From NCBI RefSeq assembly GCF_000189635.1, contig NW_002476535.1, positions 124,001-188,000 of the forward strand: 64,000 bases of DNA, given 5' to 3'. Both the position numbers and the translations under genes were made by a program. The DNA is from Tetrahymena thermophila SB210 (taxonomy: Eukaryota > Ciliophora > Oligohymenophorea > Hymenostomatida > Tetrahymenidae). A model generated the notes under the pieces. It was not told where the DNA came from and did no database searches. It worked only from the letters and a program-made list of their open reading frames with translations. This document shows positions 26,798-39,167 of this stretch, one piece after another. Every line of letters starts with the position of its first letter. The stretch's first letter is position 1.

Positions 26798-27903
26798 GTT
26801 AAATTTGTTAATTAAATTATTTTAATATTTATAAAATATTAAGTTAATTATATTACCATTTCTTCTATCTGTAGTGAATTATTTGTATTTTACAATATAA
26901 AAAAGCTTATTTATTTTATATATCTAAGTAAAACCTTTACTACTTTTGTAAATAAAAAAACTAATTTTTTAATTTTATTTCTATTTAATTTATTTATTTA
27001 TTTTTTATAGTTAAGAATCAAAATTTAAATAAATGCATGCTTTATTAAAAACTTATTAAAAACACTTCAAAAAATCAAATAATTTTTTTCATCAAATTTT
27101 ATGCTAAAATTTTAAAAGACAGAATTTTTTATTATTTATTTATTAAGAGTGCAAATTCAATATATTTACTTAAAGTTTTTAAATCCTTTATAAAATAAAA
27201 ATTTTTTTTAGCTTAAAAAATAAATGATTATTATTTTATTTTCAATATTATTTTTATTTTACAAAATATTTACTTTTTTTAAACTAAAAGAATTAAAGAC
27301 TTTTTATAAAAGATTATTTATTGTATTTTTTTATTTAAAATGTTTTATGAAATTTGTAAATTTAATTTTATATTTCAAAATTTTTATTAAAATTGATTTA
27401 TGTAGCTTATATTTTTGCTATTTGGATTGAAGTTATTTATTTTTTATTAATCAATAAATAAATTATATCCTATTTTTAAATTATTTTGTTATAAAATACA
27501 AAAGTGTAACAAAACATAAGCAAATTCTAGCCAATAAATTAATATTTATAATAATCATTTAATTCAAAATTTTGATTAATTATATTGTACACAAAAATAA
27601 TAAGTATCACCATAAAATACTAAAATTAATTTTCTAAAGTATTCAAGCAATCAATATGGGCGATTTATTAGTTTTTTAATTGCAAAAAAACTAAGTGCTA
27701 AAAATATTTAAGTTTGGATTTAATTAGCTATATTTCTATTTAAATTTTAATGAAATTACTAAAAAGAAAATTAATGGTTAAAAATTGTTAAATTTATTAT
27801 ATTATTTTTTATAAATATAAAATACGTAAACATTTAGCTTACAAACACTTTATTATGTTATTTTATATAAAAGATAATCAATCTTGATTTAGTGATTGTT
27901 TTC
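26798..27903. other. intergenic spacer, convergent genes
   Basis: AT-rich spacer. Short hydrophobic frames here are Phe/Leu/Ile/Lys-only translations of T/A runs and I do not regard them as genes. Confidence 0.6.
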
Positions 27904-28323
27904 TCAACCAAGGAATTCAATTTAGACGTTATCAAGGAAACCATCGCAGTTACCGATACCCAAATCTTGAGCAGCTCTCTTGTGAATATCAATCTTAGGG
28001 TGGTTAGGACCGCCAGCACCAACATCTCCCTTAGAAGCAATGATAGAGTTACCATTGTAAGAAATTCTAAGCTTGTAGCCAAAAGGAAGTCCACCAAGAG
28101 CCTTGAAGTCCTTGCTTCTATAATCAACAGAGAGTTCAGCATAGTAGTCACCAGCATAGAGGTCGTTATCTCTCATACCAGTAGAGTCATCGAAGCAGGA
28201 AGCAAGAACAGTTTGAGTATTACCAGTTCCAGCCAATCCTAACAAACCATTGATGAAGTTGGATAAAGGGCTAGCAGCGCAAATGACAGTGCAGGCAATT
28301 AAGAGGATAGCAATCTTTCTCAT
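27904..28323 (-). CDS. small secreted double-psi beta-barrel (expansin/barwin/RlpA-like) protein
   Basis: Single exon, 139 residues. It opens with a signal peptide (MRKIAILLIACTVICAASP). The mature domain carries ALGGLPFGYKLRISYNGNSI and then GDVGAGGPNHPKIDIHKRAA ending QDLGIGNC. The pattern GDxGxGGPxxxxIDxxxxAAxxLG is what I expect of the double-psi beta-barrel fold shared by expansins, barwin, cerato-platanins and RlpA-like proteins. The Asp/His residues in this block and two cysteines (43 and 126) would lie where such domains bind or act on polysaccharide. G+C and codon choice differ strongly from the surroundings, implying high expression. The TAA just before the end is read as Gln and the gene stops at TGA 27904-27906. 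Role (digestive, wall-loosening or mucus component) is inference only. Confidence 0.8.
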
Positions 28324-30265
28324 TATTTATCTATTTTTCTAAATTTTTTTTTTTTTAATTATTTATATGTTTAAGATCAACTTGAGATACGAATTTATAA
28401 AAACTAAAGAAAAAGAAATAGCGTAAACTAAAATTTGTTACAATCTAATGTTTTAATTTAACAATTATTAAAATCCACAAAATTTAGTACATAAACGTTT
28501 GGATTTTAAGAGTTCTGTAAATAATATCATTAATCATTAGTTATCTTGTTAATTAAAAATAAATATAGTTGATTACTGCAATAAATAAATCCTTACTATG
28601 AACTATAATTTATAAGTTTGTGGGCAAAATAAATTTTACTTACATCAAATTACATCTTTGAAAACATTTCAATTTTATTTGTATTAAAGCTTCTTTGTTT
28701 CTTACTATTAAGCTAAAAAAGCTATAAACAATATATTTATTTTGTGGATATAAAAATATGGCGCGAATTTGACAAAATGTTTAAACAAAATTAAAGTTTT
28801 CACCACTTATTAGTACTTTAAGTTTAACATAATTTTAGCAAAATTACTTTAATTTAGACATTTTTTAGATTTCTATAAGTAAATTTAGCTAAATTTTATT
28901 CTTAGCTCACAACCTTAATATACTTTTATATCTGAATCCATCAAATAATTCTTAAGAAAGTAATCTGTAAACACAGGTTTATTTTATCAAAAAAATAAAA
29001 AGTCATTTTAAAATGGTTTTACAATTAAAAAAAGAATAATTTTATATATTGAAGAACTTATAATTATTTTTTATGCTAGTTTAATAATATTCTCCAATTT
29101 TTTAGAATTCTTAATCAAATCTTTTTTTTGACAGAAAATCCTTCTTTCTGTGATTAAAAAAAAATTAAGAAGAAGAAAAAAATATAATTTTAACTCAAAT
29201 TGATTTATTTTTGGAAAATAAATTCGTATGGACAAATAATTTTACTAAATAAATTAAAGCATTGTGAAGACAGTGTAAATTAAATTAATTCAAGTGAATA
29301 AAAGGAATGTAAGTTATAATTAATAACAATTAATCTGTAAATTAATAAAAAATAAAATAAAGAAACCAAATAAGTCAATATTAACCAGTGCCTTAATTGA
29401 ATTCAATATGCAATAAAATATATACTAAGAATAACTTTAGATGTGTAAATTAAATATAGTGGAAAATTAATAAATACATTTCGTCATAAATAAATTTAAT
29501 TTAATGATTTATAATATTAATCTATGCCAACACCTATAATAAAATTAGGGATAAAGATTTATAATAATAACCTATTTAAAATATTCTAAATTTATCTAAA
29601 GCATCACTTTTAATTAATATTTTAAAAGTGTAAATTAATCATAAATTCAATTAAGCAAATATTTACAAATTCATCGATCTATTTTAATGATTTGTTCTAT
29701 AGCATTATTATATGATAAAAATTTTACTAACTCAACTCATAAACCTAAACAAATAAATGAAAAAATACCAATCAATTATTATTTTACTGTTTGGTTAAAA
29801 AATATTTTGTCAAAAAAACTTTTATTGTTTTTAATTTAATCAATTTTTGTTTTGGCTTTGTCTTATTTAAATTTTCAATAAAAATTTCTTTAATTGATTG
29901 CTGCTCCCTGTCGATCAACAATAATTAGATTTGCATTTTTAATTTTTAAGATAATATTTTTAAATAAAACCTACTCCAGTCTAATTAAATATCTCATTTT
30001 ATAATTTCTGTAACATATTTATTATTTTAAAGTAGTGTTTAACATTCCAAATATTAAGAAAAATACTATTAAAAAATAAACATATTTTCATTAAAAATTT
30101 TAGTGAACTTTTTTAAGTAAGACAATTTTAATGATAATAAGTAAAAATAAAATATCTTTAGATTTACTAAATAAATATAAAAATTTTATTATCTAAAAGA
30201 AATAGCTCTAACTAGTATAAATACAGCATTTGTGTTTTTATTGTAAAAAATGAGTTTAAAAATAT
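28324..30265. other. long intergenic spacer
   Basis: AT-rich sequence with no convincing exon. The upstream control region of the secreted beta-barrel gene should lie within the first few hundred bases on the right of 28323. Confidence 0.5.
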
Positions 30266-30832
30266 TCATTAAAAATAAAATATCTAAAGAAGCACAGAAA
30301 AAAGTGTAATGCAAAACAAACAAATAATTAATTATTCAAGAGAAAATAGAAGGCATCTATGAGAGAATAAATAAAAAATAAATTATATTTTTCTCACTTA
30401 TATACTTTTAAAAAATTAAACGTGGATTTGGAAGGATTTACGAATATTTGTGAAAATGATCTTTTCTTTATTCTTTATTATAAGTTATAATCTGTAAGAA
30501 TTAGAATCTATTTTTTTAAGAGGGGGAAACAAACTAAATCTTATTGTTTTGATTTTTTTTGAAAAATACATAATTATTAGTAAAATGGTTATTAATTTCT
30601 TCTTAATTTACAAAGTTGCTTTACCTTCGTCTTGTATCATATCTTTTTTATTATCAAAATCTAAAAAACCATACAATTCAATAATTTTTAACAATTGTTT
30701 GCCTTATGTATTAATCTGTAAATTTAATCCCATTCCTCTTTCATATTTTATACATATATCTTTTAAATTTTTAAATATCTGAAGAAAACCTTAAAACTCT
30801 TAATGTTAATCAAGTATAATGAATGCAAACAT
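30266..30832 (-). CDS. possible coding region of unknown function
   Basis: A 188-codon minus-strand frame, uninterrupted by TGA, starts ATG at 30832. Its first half looks like protein: QGFLQIFKNLKDICIKYERG, then MGLNLQINTQGKQLLKIIEL and FLDFDNKKDMIQDEGKATL, with coding-like codons and normal amino-acid balance. The second half becomes Phe/Ile/Leu/Lys-rich and may be an intron or past the true end; a GTAAAG donor-like site follows the Asp-Glu-Gly codons. It could be one exon of a gene whose other exons I cannot find. No family is recognised. Confidence 0.35.
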
Positions 30833-31912
30833 TATTTGAAAAAATAAAATTCATGAATGGTAATGTTAGATTAAAACTTTCAACATATTTTTGCTAGTTA
30901 TTTTACCTAGCACTTTTATACGCTTATTTAATAAATCATCTTTATTAGAAAGGAATATAATAAATAGAATAAAATAGTCCTTATTAATTACAAATTACAT
31001 CAAAAAGACACAAAAAACATTCAGGTTACTGTATTAAATTTTTAACACATTAACAAAATAATTAATTTTCAATGTGAAAAATATTCTAGATAAATTAATG
31101 TATATGAAAATATTAATTTCTACAATTTTAATAAAAATAGACTTTAAATTCTTTACAAAAATCTTATTAAGCTATGAAAAATTATTCTTAGAAGAATCAA
31201 TAAATTTTAAAGTCTAATCTAGTTAGAATTAAACATTTTGATATTAAATTTATAATAATAATATAAAAGTATTAATAGAAAAAAAATTATTAAAATAAAA
31301 AGTTGAAATATTATCATTCATTTTTTTTATTTTTAACTTATGTTAATCAATAAAAATCTAAATTTTGAATTTATTTTTAATAACTGCTTTTAATAAAATT
31401 TTTATAAAAAAATAAATTAAAAGTTAGTTTATTGTTTATTAGAAAAAAAATTTTAATAAAGAAATTTACTATGAACTCTATCTTCTTTTCTTCTAAAATT
31501 TTTTAGAAATGAACTATATCACATTTAACATTATTTTTTTTAAATTCTTAAAATTATAAAATAAAATTTTTTTTGTTTTAATTGTTAACTCTTTGATTAA
31601 TAAATAAATATGAAGATCTAAAATTTAATTATTTCGATATTTAAATTAATTTTTTTCATTTAATGATTAATCAAAATTAAAAAAAAATATTCAATTTGTA
31701 TTTAAAAATAATAATTATTCATAAAACAAACTTTATTTTTTATTAATAATATGAAAAAAATTATAAATAAGATATTTTTTACTTTTTTTCTTCAACTTTT
31801 CACTTTTCTCTTTAGTATATTAGATATTTATATTGATTAAAATAATTCATACATATTTATTTATATAACAAAACAAAAACTAATAACTATATTATTATTT
31901 GTTTAATTTTAG
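30833..31912. other. intergenic spacer
   Basis: AT-rich; nothing recognised. Confidence 0.5.
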
Positions 31913-32804
31913 GGAATAAGCAAATATAAGATTCTATAGATGATTCTTTTTGGATAATAAATCTTTCTTTATATCTTTTTAAAATTAAGAATACGATTTT
32001 TTAAAGTATTTTATGAAAGTTAAATCTATTCATTCTTAATATTTTTTAAAAAAATCAACAAATGGTAATAATAAATTACTTATATTTTCTAAAATTTAAA
32101 TAAAAAAATAAATTTAATATTTTTATTGCTCTCTACTATCAGTATTTACTTCATGTCATTCTATGTAAAAGTTTGGTTTTCTAAAATAGTAGTGAGCATA
32201 AATATTTATAATTCTAATAAATCTAATTGAATGTAAATTACTATGATTTTAAGTTATTTGGCTACTTTACCTCTAAAAACCAAAAATAAGCAAATTTTTA
32301 AAAATAATTTATGAGTAAAATTTAATTAATAATAAGATTATTATTCTATATATGATGATTTTTTATTTAATAAAAAAAATCTAAAAATGAGATTTCAAAT
32401 AAGAGTTTTTTTAAGTGTAATTGTGTCTATGTTTTTAGTATCACATCTAAAAATATTTAAAACAATTAAAAGGATAAAAACGTAAATTATACCAGTTTAG
32501 TAGTTTTTTCTTGTGAAAAAAAATTATATTTTTATTTGCAGCAAACCTAATTGTAAGTTATATTTTTGCTTGGTTGCTTTGTAAGTATTTACAAAAAAAT
32601 GAAACTATAAGAGCTATTTAATTTTAACATAAAACTTAATTTGAAATAGCATTATAATTCTTTTTTTTTTCAGTTTCTTTATTTTTTTAAACATTTGTTA
32701 TTATTGTTTCTATGTTTTTAAAACAGTACCTCAGAATAGATTAATTTAGTTAATAATACCTCTACTCGCCACAATAATATTAAATTTTATTAAAGTGTCT
32801 ATGA
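31913..32804 (+). CDS. probable exons of a multipass membrane protein, incomplete model
   Basis: Several plus-strand pieces look coding although I cannot join them all. The clearest is the last exon, about 32542-32804, preceded by TTTGCAG. It encodes a membrane helix (ANLIVSYIFAWLLCKYL), a polar loop with ETIRAIQFQHKTQFEIALQ, a second helix (FFFFSVSLFFQTFVIIVSMF) and a tail ending at TGA 32802. Upstream, 32130-32360 holds an open frame with LYYQYLLHVILCKSLVF and a Gln/Asn-rich stretch. A canonical 60-base intron with donor GTAAAT near 32484 would connect to the last exon. It may be a short real gene or a decaying one. The Thg1-like gene begins only 112 bases downstream. Confidence 0.4.
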
Positions 32805-32916
32805 GCTTTAGTAATTTATCAAAAAGCTTGTTCCTAAAAAAAAAAAAAATTAAAATTAAATTAAAAGAATTACTAATTAAAAATATATTATAGATTATAA
32901 AAACATAGGTTAAAAT

Positions 32917-33998
32917 ATGATTGAAGAAGATAAAGAAATATTACAAGAAGCTGAAATAATTTGTGATGATAATAAAAGTAAAAAGTCTATTGGAGATAGA
33001 ATGAAAGAATATGAATTAAGTGCGCGTTCAAAAATTGATCCATCTCTACCTGCAATTATGAGAATAGATGGTCATTCTTTTTCTAAATTTACTAAAGGTC
33101 TTAAAAAGCCGTATGACGAATGGTTACACAAATTAATGTAAAATATATTTATTAATTAGTACATTCAAGTATAAATTTATAAATTAAAAATGAAGGGTTG
33201 AAACAACAGCAGCTTTAATATCTGAATTTAGTTTTAATATTGGCTATACTTAATCTGATGAAATAACTTTAGTATACTTACCTTCTTTTGATAAGAGTGG
33301 AAAATTAAATGACTATCCGTATGCCAATCAAATCATGAAACTTGTTTCCCTAAGCTCAGCATTTGCTACAAACTATTTTACAAGAGGAATTTAAAGAGGA
33401 ATATAAGACAAAACTATTAATTTAGAGGATTATTAAGAATCAACTATTACTAAGTTATAAAATCCAAAATGCTATTTTGATAGTCGTATTTTTAACGTTC
33501 CTTCAATACAGGAAGTTTACAGCAATATTTACTGGAGGTATATTATTATTTTAATCAAAATAAATTTATAAATTATAAATATTAAAATATAGATCTTGTT
33601 ACGATTGCATCAAAAACTCTGTAAGTATGGTTGCATATGTTCACTTTCCTGTAAAATTAACTGATGGTCTTCATACCCAAGCTAAAATAAAAAAACTATT
33701 AGAAGAAAAAAATATAGATTGGAATAAAGACTTCTCAAATCATTTCAAATATGGAACTTTTATAAAGAAAAGATAATTTGAAATAGATCTACCTCTAGAG
33801 TACTAAAAGTTTAAGAAAGATAGTTCAAATCAAAAGGTTAATAGAACTGAGACAGTTGCCTTTTCTTATAATTTCTCTGGAAATAAATTTAACGAGGATA
33901 CTAAAAACATACTTTTTGAAAAATACATTGACTAAAAATATTTTGAAAATGACTCTATTTTCAAGTTACAAGAAGTTTACACAATAAATATTTAATGA
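32917..33998 (+). CDS. Thg1-superfamily 3'-5' nucleotidyltransferase (tRNA-His guanylyltransferase or Thg1-like)
   Basis: Exons 32917-33137, 33196-33537 and 33593-33998 join in phase to 322 residues. The superfamily adds nucleotides to tRNA 5' ends in the 3'-5' direction. Family motifs are visible: IMRIDGHSFSKFTKGLKKPYD with metal-binding Asp51, and IGYTQSDEITLVYLP with Ser94-Asp95-Glu96. Other matches are YFDSRIFNVPS with WRSYDC-like spacing (here split by an intron) and an N-terminal DRMKEYELSAR typical of the group. The YTQSDEI form and the SFSKFT context look more like bacterial and Dictyostelium Thg1-like proteins, which repair 5'-truncated tRNAs, than like classical eukaryotic Thg1. That distinction is from memory. 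Introns are 58 and 55 bases. The length is a little above the usual 260-300 residues. Confidence 0.88.
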
Positions 33999-35554
33999 AA
34001 AACTAACTTTTAATTTACTTACTTTCTAATTATATAAAAAATTTTAATATATAAATTAATTTATTTTATTATGTTTAGGATTTTTGTTTTAAAATAATTG
34101 TTTTAATCTACTTATCTTTTCAAAATTAAAAATACTTACAGCTAATTTCGTAAAAATATAATCCTTTACAAAAAATCAATAATTAAAAAAATGAGTTAAA
34201 CTACAGAATTCAAATCATTTGCTCTCTTTGCCAAATTAAATTATTAAAATTTTAAGATTTTTTCTAATTTTATTATGAGTTTTTTAATAAAATTGTAAGA
34301 AAAATGGAATAAAAAATAAGTTTTACAATCTAAATATTAATTAGGATATAAAACTATTTTTTAAATCTAAGTTAATTAATTTCATTTTGGTTAATCATTC
34401 CAAAATTTTACATTACAACTCCTAACAGTTGCATATTTAATACAAAAATTAAGTTAAGTAAATACAAATTTGTTTTTTAGCTTTTAATGATAATAAAATA
34501 CATATTAAATACCTTTAATATTAAAAAAAAATAACAATAAATGGTATAGATTTATTTAGTTAACGACCAATTCAAATGATAAATTTCACTTGAAATAATT
34601 TTAGGAACTTATAAAAATAAATAAATAAATAAATAATTTTGCAAATAAGTAGAAAAATAATAATATATCGCATATATTCTCAAATATTTAAAACTTAATA
34701 GTCATACGATTTGAATAATTTACTTTTCTTTTTCTTTTAATTATTATATTTTTTAATAGATCCCCAATTATTTAAAATAAATAAATAAATGCACTTTGAA
34801 AAATACATGATTTAGAAATGAATTTTGAAATTTTATTTATTTGGTTACTTGATTTTTTTTGAATTATAAAATGATAGAATGCTTAATATAATATATAAAT
34901 CATAATGAATTTTTATATAATTATTTATAATATTAAAATGGTATTTATTACTCATATAATTATTTATTGTGAAATACAATTGTTTGCTGGTAAATTAGGG
35001 AAAATGGAGAAAAATAGATATTGTTGATAATATTTTATATATTTATAGTATCCTGAAGATTAGATATTTAAATCTGATTTATAGCTCTTCCTTTTGTAAA
35101 GATAATAAAGCTTGAATCTGAAATTTATAGTCAGGAGATTTTTTTAGTATTTTAGATATTTTAATTTAAAATTTTTTTGATTAATTAATTTTGGTTACTA
35201 ATGAAAAAAATAAATTTTCAAAATTTTGAAAGTCTTACTTATGTGACTTTGGAGAGATTTTATTTGTTCTAATAGAATTTATTTATTTTTAAATATTGAT
35301 ATTTAAAATTTATTTTTGAAAGAAATTTCATATCAAAATTGATATGCAAATTCTACCATTTATGTTGTTGACAGTTCAACTCGTTTGTTTTTTGCTTTAT
35401 TTTATAGACTTTTTAGGGAAAATAACAAAGAGATTATGTTATCGCATAAAAATTAACTTGAATTTTTTAAGAGAGGATTAGCAAAAATTTTCAATTTTTA
35501 GTAGAAAATAATAAAGTTTTGAGTTTTTATCTTAAAACCTATCTATCTATCTAA
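33999..35554. other. intergenic spacer, convergent genes
   Basis: AT-rich spacer with ATAA tetranucleotide repeats near 34616-34636. No gene recognised. Confidence 0.55.
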
Positions 35555-36589
35555 TCAATTTAAATTAATTTATTGAGTAATGGTGCACTTCGAATTTCTC
35601 TTATTTATTTATGGAGAAAAGGTTTAGTTGATAGTGGTCATAGTACTTAAATTTATGGTATTCATCGTTGTTTTTGTAGCTATTATTTACACGTTTTTTT
35701 AAGGATTATTACTTAATATCGAACCAAAGAAGGATTATCTATTTTGTTTCTTTAAAAAATACAAACTCTCCTTTTCATCGAAATACTCGTCTTCTACTTC
35801 TTAAAGTTCTGATTTATTATCAACTAAATCAAATTCATTCTTTTAAATTTTCTAAATATTAAGGGATTCCTCTTATTTATCTTCTATTTTTGGTAGATCT
35901 TCTTTGAGGTTAATATCTTTGATGAGGATTTCTTATTCATAATTAGCTTCATAATTATGCTTACATTTACATAAGGAAGAATTTATTTGATCTCTTTTAC
36001 TAATATTTAATTTATTATTTTAGTTATTTGGTTATATATTATCATTTGAATCTAATACAATTTCTTATAAAACATTTATTAAATTCTTCCTATTTTGCAT
36101 AACCTGCTCCCATTAAATGCAGCTACTTGTTACAGTATCACTAGAGCTATCACTAGAATAATTCAATTAATTAAGATTCAAATTAAGTCTATTGTCTCTA
36201 TTGATTATTACTTATTGTTCTAAAACCCGAGCATTAATTTGATCTGGATATTCAATGCTACTTGACATTAATTAGAGGAAAATATCATTAATATTTGCTG
36301 ATTTGTTTTGTAAAGGGCTTGAGCAAAAGGATTCTTCAGCATCTATAAATTTATTTTAAATTTAATAAAAAGATGGTTTTTGCTTCTGATGCTGAGTCTC
36401 ATTTTACTTTTTGTAATTTGGTTGAGGTGCTATTGTGTGTTTTTAAATGAATGGATTACTATTGGTTCTAAATTATCGAACACTGTTTAATCTAATTTCT
36501 TAGATTTAAGAGCGATTCTACTGAATGATACAAGATGACAAAAGATTACCATTTATATCAGAAGAGATAAAATGCTAATCATTATTCAT
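35555..36589 (-). CDS. Asn/Gln/Ser-rich protein of unknown function
   Basis: Single exon of 344 residues from ATG 36589 to TGA 35555-35557, with many TAA/TAG Gln codons and no in-frame TGA. Composition is low-complexity: a Gln/Asn-rich N-terminal half (NSVRQFRTNSNPFIQKHT), a Ser/Thr patch (YSSDSSSDTVTSSC), a small CKCKHNYEANYE cluster and an acidic stretch (DKQEESLNIQ; LQEVEDEYFDEKESLYF). No membrane segment, signal peptide, zinc motif or catalytic motif is evident. Such proteins are common in Tetrahymena and rarely assignable. Codon use and balanced composition support that it is expressed protein rather than a chance frame. Confidence 0.7.
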
Positions 36590-37953
36590 ACATTTTTATT
36601 GCTTGAGCATTCCAAAATGCTTGAAGTATTTTGAAATGAATGAATGAATTGACTTAATTATTAATATTTATTAGTTTGTTAATAATTGTTTTTTTTTTTT
36701 TACTTTATTTATTATGATTGATGCAATTATCAAATTAATGTAATCTATTATCTCGAATATCCAAAAAGAAAGGATTTTAAGTATAATAAAAGTTTGTTCT
36801 ATCAACTTATTAAAATAAAAAAATTTTACTTGACAACCAAATAACTTCGAATCAAAAAATATTTGTGTATTCTTGTTGATGCTTTTTCTGAACCATAAAT
36901 TGAATAATATTACGAAATATTTTGGATTCAAAATAGTAAAAATCTATTTTAGAATTTTATTTGTTTATATTTTTTCTTAGCAATACCCTTTGTTTGTATT
37001 TCTTAACATAAATAGTTACATTTTTGAATTAAGGGAGAAAATTTGTCTAATAGATGCTATATCATTGAAATTTTATGAGATCATATACATCATTTTTTGT
37101 TTGAGATAGAAGTTTTTACTAATAATTCTAAATTATTAATTTACATAAGTTAAGCTATCAGCTAAAATTAGTGCTAATATAGTGCTTTAAAATACCTCAC
37201 TAAGATTATTTCAACACTTTATCTATTTAATTTTAGCTCTTAATAAATATAAAATACTGTTACAGTTAATATTAACTTTATAATATTTTTGTATTATAAT
37301 TCTGATCCTTCAAAAATAAATATAAAGTTATTTGTATTACATATTAGATAAAGTTAAAATAAATGCTAATAACTTTAAATATATTAATTTAGTAACCATT
37401 TAAAGATAAATTTGTAAGCAATCAAAATAATTAATATCACATTTTTAATTAAATTTTTTAAAAGTTTATCAAATTGATTGAACAAAAGATTTGTAACCAA
37501 ATAAAGAAGATTTTTTTTTATTTTAATTTATATAATTGATCAAGAAAATCTTAAAAGAACAAATAAAGTAACTAATTATTCTTTAAGATACATATCATCA
37601 AACTAATTTTATTTAGTATTATTTCATTTATATCAGTTCTCAAATTGTAATATTCTCAATATAAATTTACATTTTTTTATTAGACTAATTTTGCTAGCTA
37701 GCTAATCTATGATTTGAAATACTAGAAGTAATAATTTCTAGTTATCATAAAAACTTTTTTAATAGTTTTTTTTAGTACTATTGAGAAATTTAAGTATTTC
37801 TATTCTAATTTAAAAAATAAAATATTGAGTTAATAATAGAAAATTCAAAGTTTATTTTGAAAATAAAAATATTGGTTTATCTTAACAAAGTTAAAGTATT
37901 GAGTAAATTGGTTTTTGAAAACAAAATTTGATATCTTTTAATTAATTATGTAA
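36590..37953. other. intergenic spacer before the tRNA gene
   Basis: AT-rich with no convincing protein-coding frame. The short minus-strand frame near 36671-36931 is Phe/Ile/Lys/Asn-rich and I do not accept it as a gene. Confidence 0.5.
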
Positions 37954-38026
37954 TCCCCTATAGTCTAGCAGGTTAGGATAGAAGGTTTTCACCCTTCAGA
38001 CCCGGGTTCAAGTCCCGGTGGGGGAA
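37954..38026 (+). tRNA. tRNA-Glu (UUC anticodon)
   Basis: The sequence folds as a complete cloverleaf. The acceptor stem pairs TCCCCTA (37954-37960) with TGGGGGA (38019-38025), leaving discriminator A at 38026. The anticodon stem GAAGG/CCTTC encloses the loop TTTTCAC with anticodon TTC at 37988-37990. The T arm is CCGGG-TTCAAGT-CCCGG, which also forms the B box; the A box lies in TAGTCTAGCAGG. There is no intron. It would read GAA and, by wobble, GAG. The gene stands out as a G+C-rich island in AT-rich spacer. Confidence 0.97.
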
Positions 38027-38029
38027 TTA

Positions 38030-38036
38030 TTTTTTT
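38030..38036 (+). terminator. RNA polymerase III terminator (T run)
   Basis: A run of seven T residues starts four bases after the tRNA-Glu discriminator base, the normal Pol III stop signal. Confidence 0.8.
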
Positions 38037-39167
38037 GTTAAATTTATTTTTTTAATTTATTCAACCAAAAGAAAATTAACAAATAATTAACACAAAATAG
38101 AATTAACATGCTTTTAAAAATATTTTATCTTAGTTTTATCGATGCAGATTTATATATATTTTTTAAACAATAAAAGAAATTATGTAGAAGAAAAAGAAAA
38201 TGTAATCTTGCTTTATATTTTTTTAAATCTTCATAAAGGCTAAATTTATTTAATTACTTTTAAAAACTAGAAATATCTGATAATAAGAAAGTTGAATTTA
38301 ATAAAATTTTACAATAATTGGAATTAAGCTTTTGTAAAATAAGTTTAGTTGATCTAATATTTTTGAAGCTGCAAAAGTTATCATTGTATTTAATATCTGA
38401 TAAGATAAATTTTTACAAAGCATGTAGAATAAATATTTTTTAGAGCGAATAAACATATCAGTTAATTTATTTATTTACTCTATAACCTTAACAAATTCAA
38501 TTTGCTAATAAAAAAATTTATGGCAAATTATCATAATTCAAAAGGAATTATTTCAAGGAATAGATTAAATTCTTTAATTTAATAAAGGGGAATTTGTAAA
38601 ATTACAAATTTTATGCTTGAAATAGAAAATTTAAAAAGAAACAACTTGAGATGTAATGAATAAAAAATTACAGCCAAAAAAAAAAATTAAATATATTTTT
38701 TGATAAAGTAATAATAACTGCAAAAGTTAAAGTTTGTTTTTGACAAATAAGAAGTTTTATTTTAATGGTTTAATGAGAAAATTTATTTAATATAAATTAT
38801 AACTAAAAGTGAATAAAAATGTATGACTGATTGATATGTTGCAAAGTAATTAAATTTAAGATTTTTATACTAAATACATTCGATTGAGTAACTTCTATTT
38901 TAGCCTTCTATTTTTACCTGCAAATACTTAAAAGCTTAAATGCTGGTATTTATTTATTAAACATATTTATCTTGATTTATAGATTTTAGTGAGTAATTAA
39001 ATAGAGTAATGCGCAAAAAAATTATGTATTTTTTGATTTAGGGCTATTCATTAATTTTTGCTCTCTAATGATTATTAAGATTTTTGGTTATTTTTTTATT
39101 ATTTATCATTTGCACATAGGTTTTTTTTCTTTTTATGTAAGGTTTTTTTAATAAAAGCAAATACAAA
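38037..39167. other. intergenic spacer
   Basis: AT-rich; no coding frame or RNA gene recognised. Confidence 0.55.

Noticed and set aside
27224-27430. Plus-strand 68-codon hydrophobic frame
   Set aside because: Composition is almost entirely Phe, Leu, Ile, Lys and Tyr, as expected of random T/A-rich spacer.
27892-28242. Plus-strand 116-codon frame opposite the secreted beta-barrel gene
   Set aside because: It is the antisense of a G+C-richer real gene; its translation shows no family features.
30549-30782. Plus-strand 77-codon frame
   Set aside because: Hydrophobic chance frame; the minus strand here has more protein-like sequence.
37954-38026. Suppressor tRNA reading TAA/TAG
   Set aside because: The anticodon is TTC, so this is ordinary tRNA-Glu; the Gln reassignment needs TTA/CTA anticodons not seen here.
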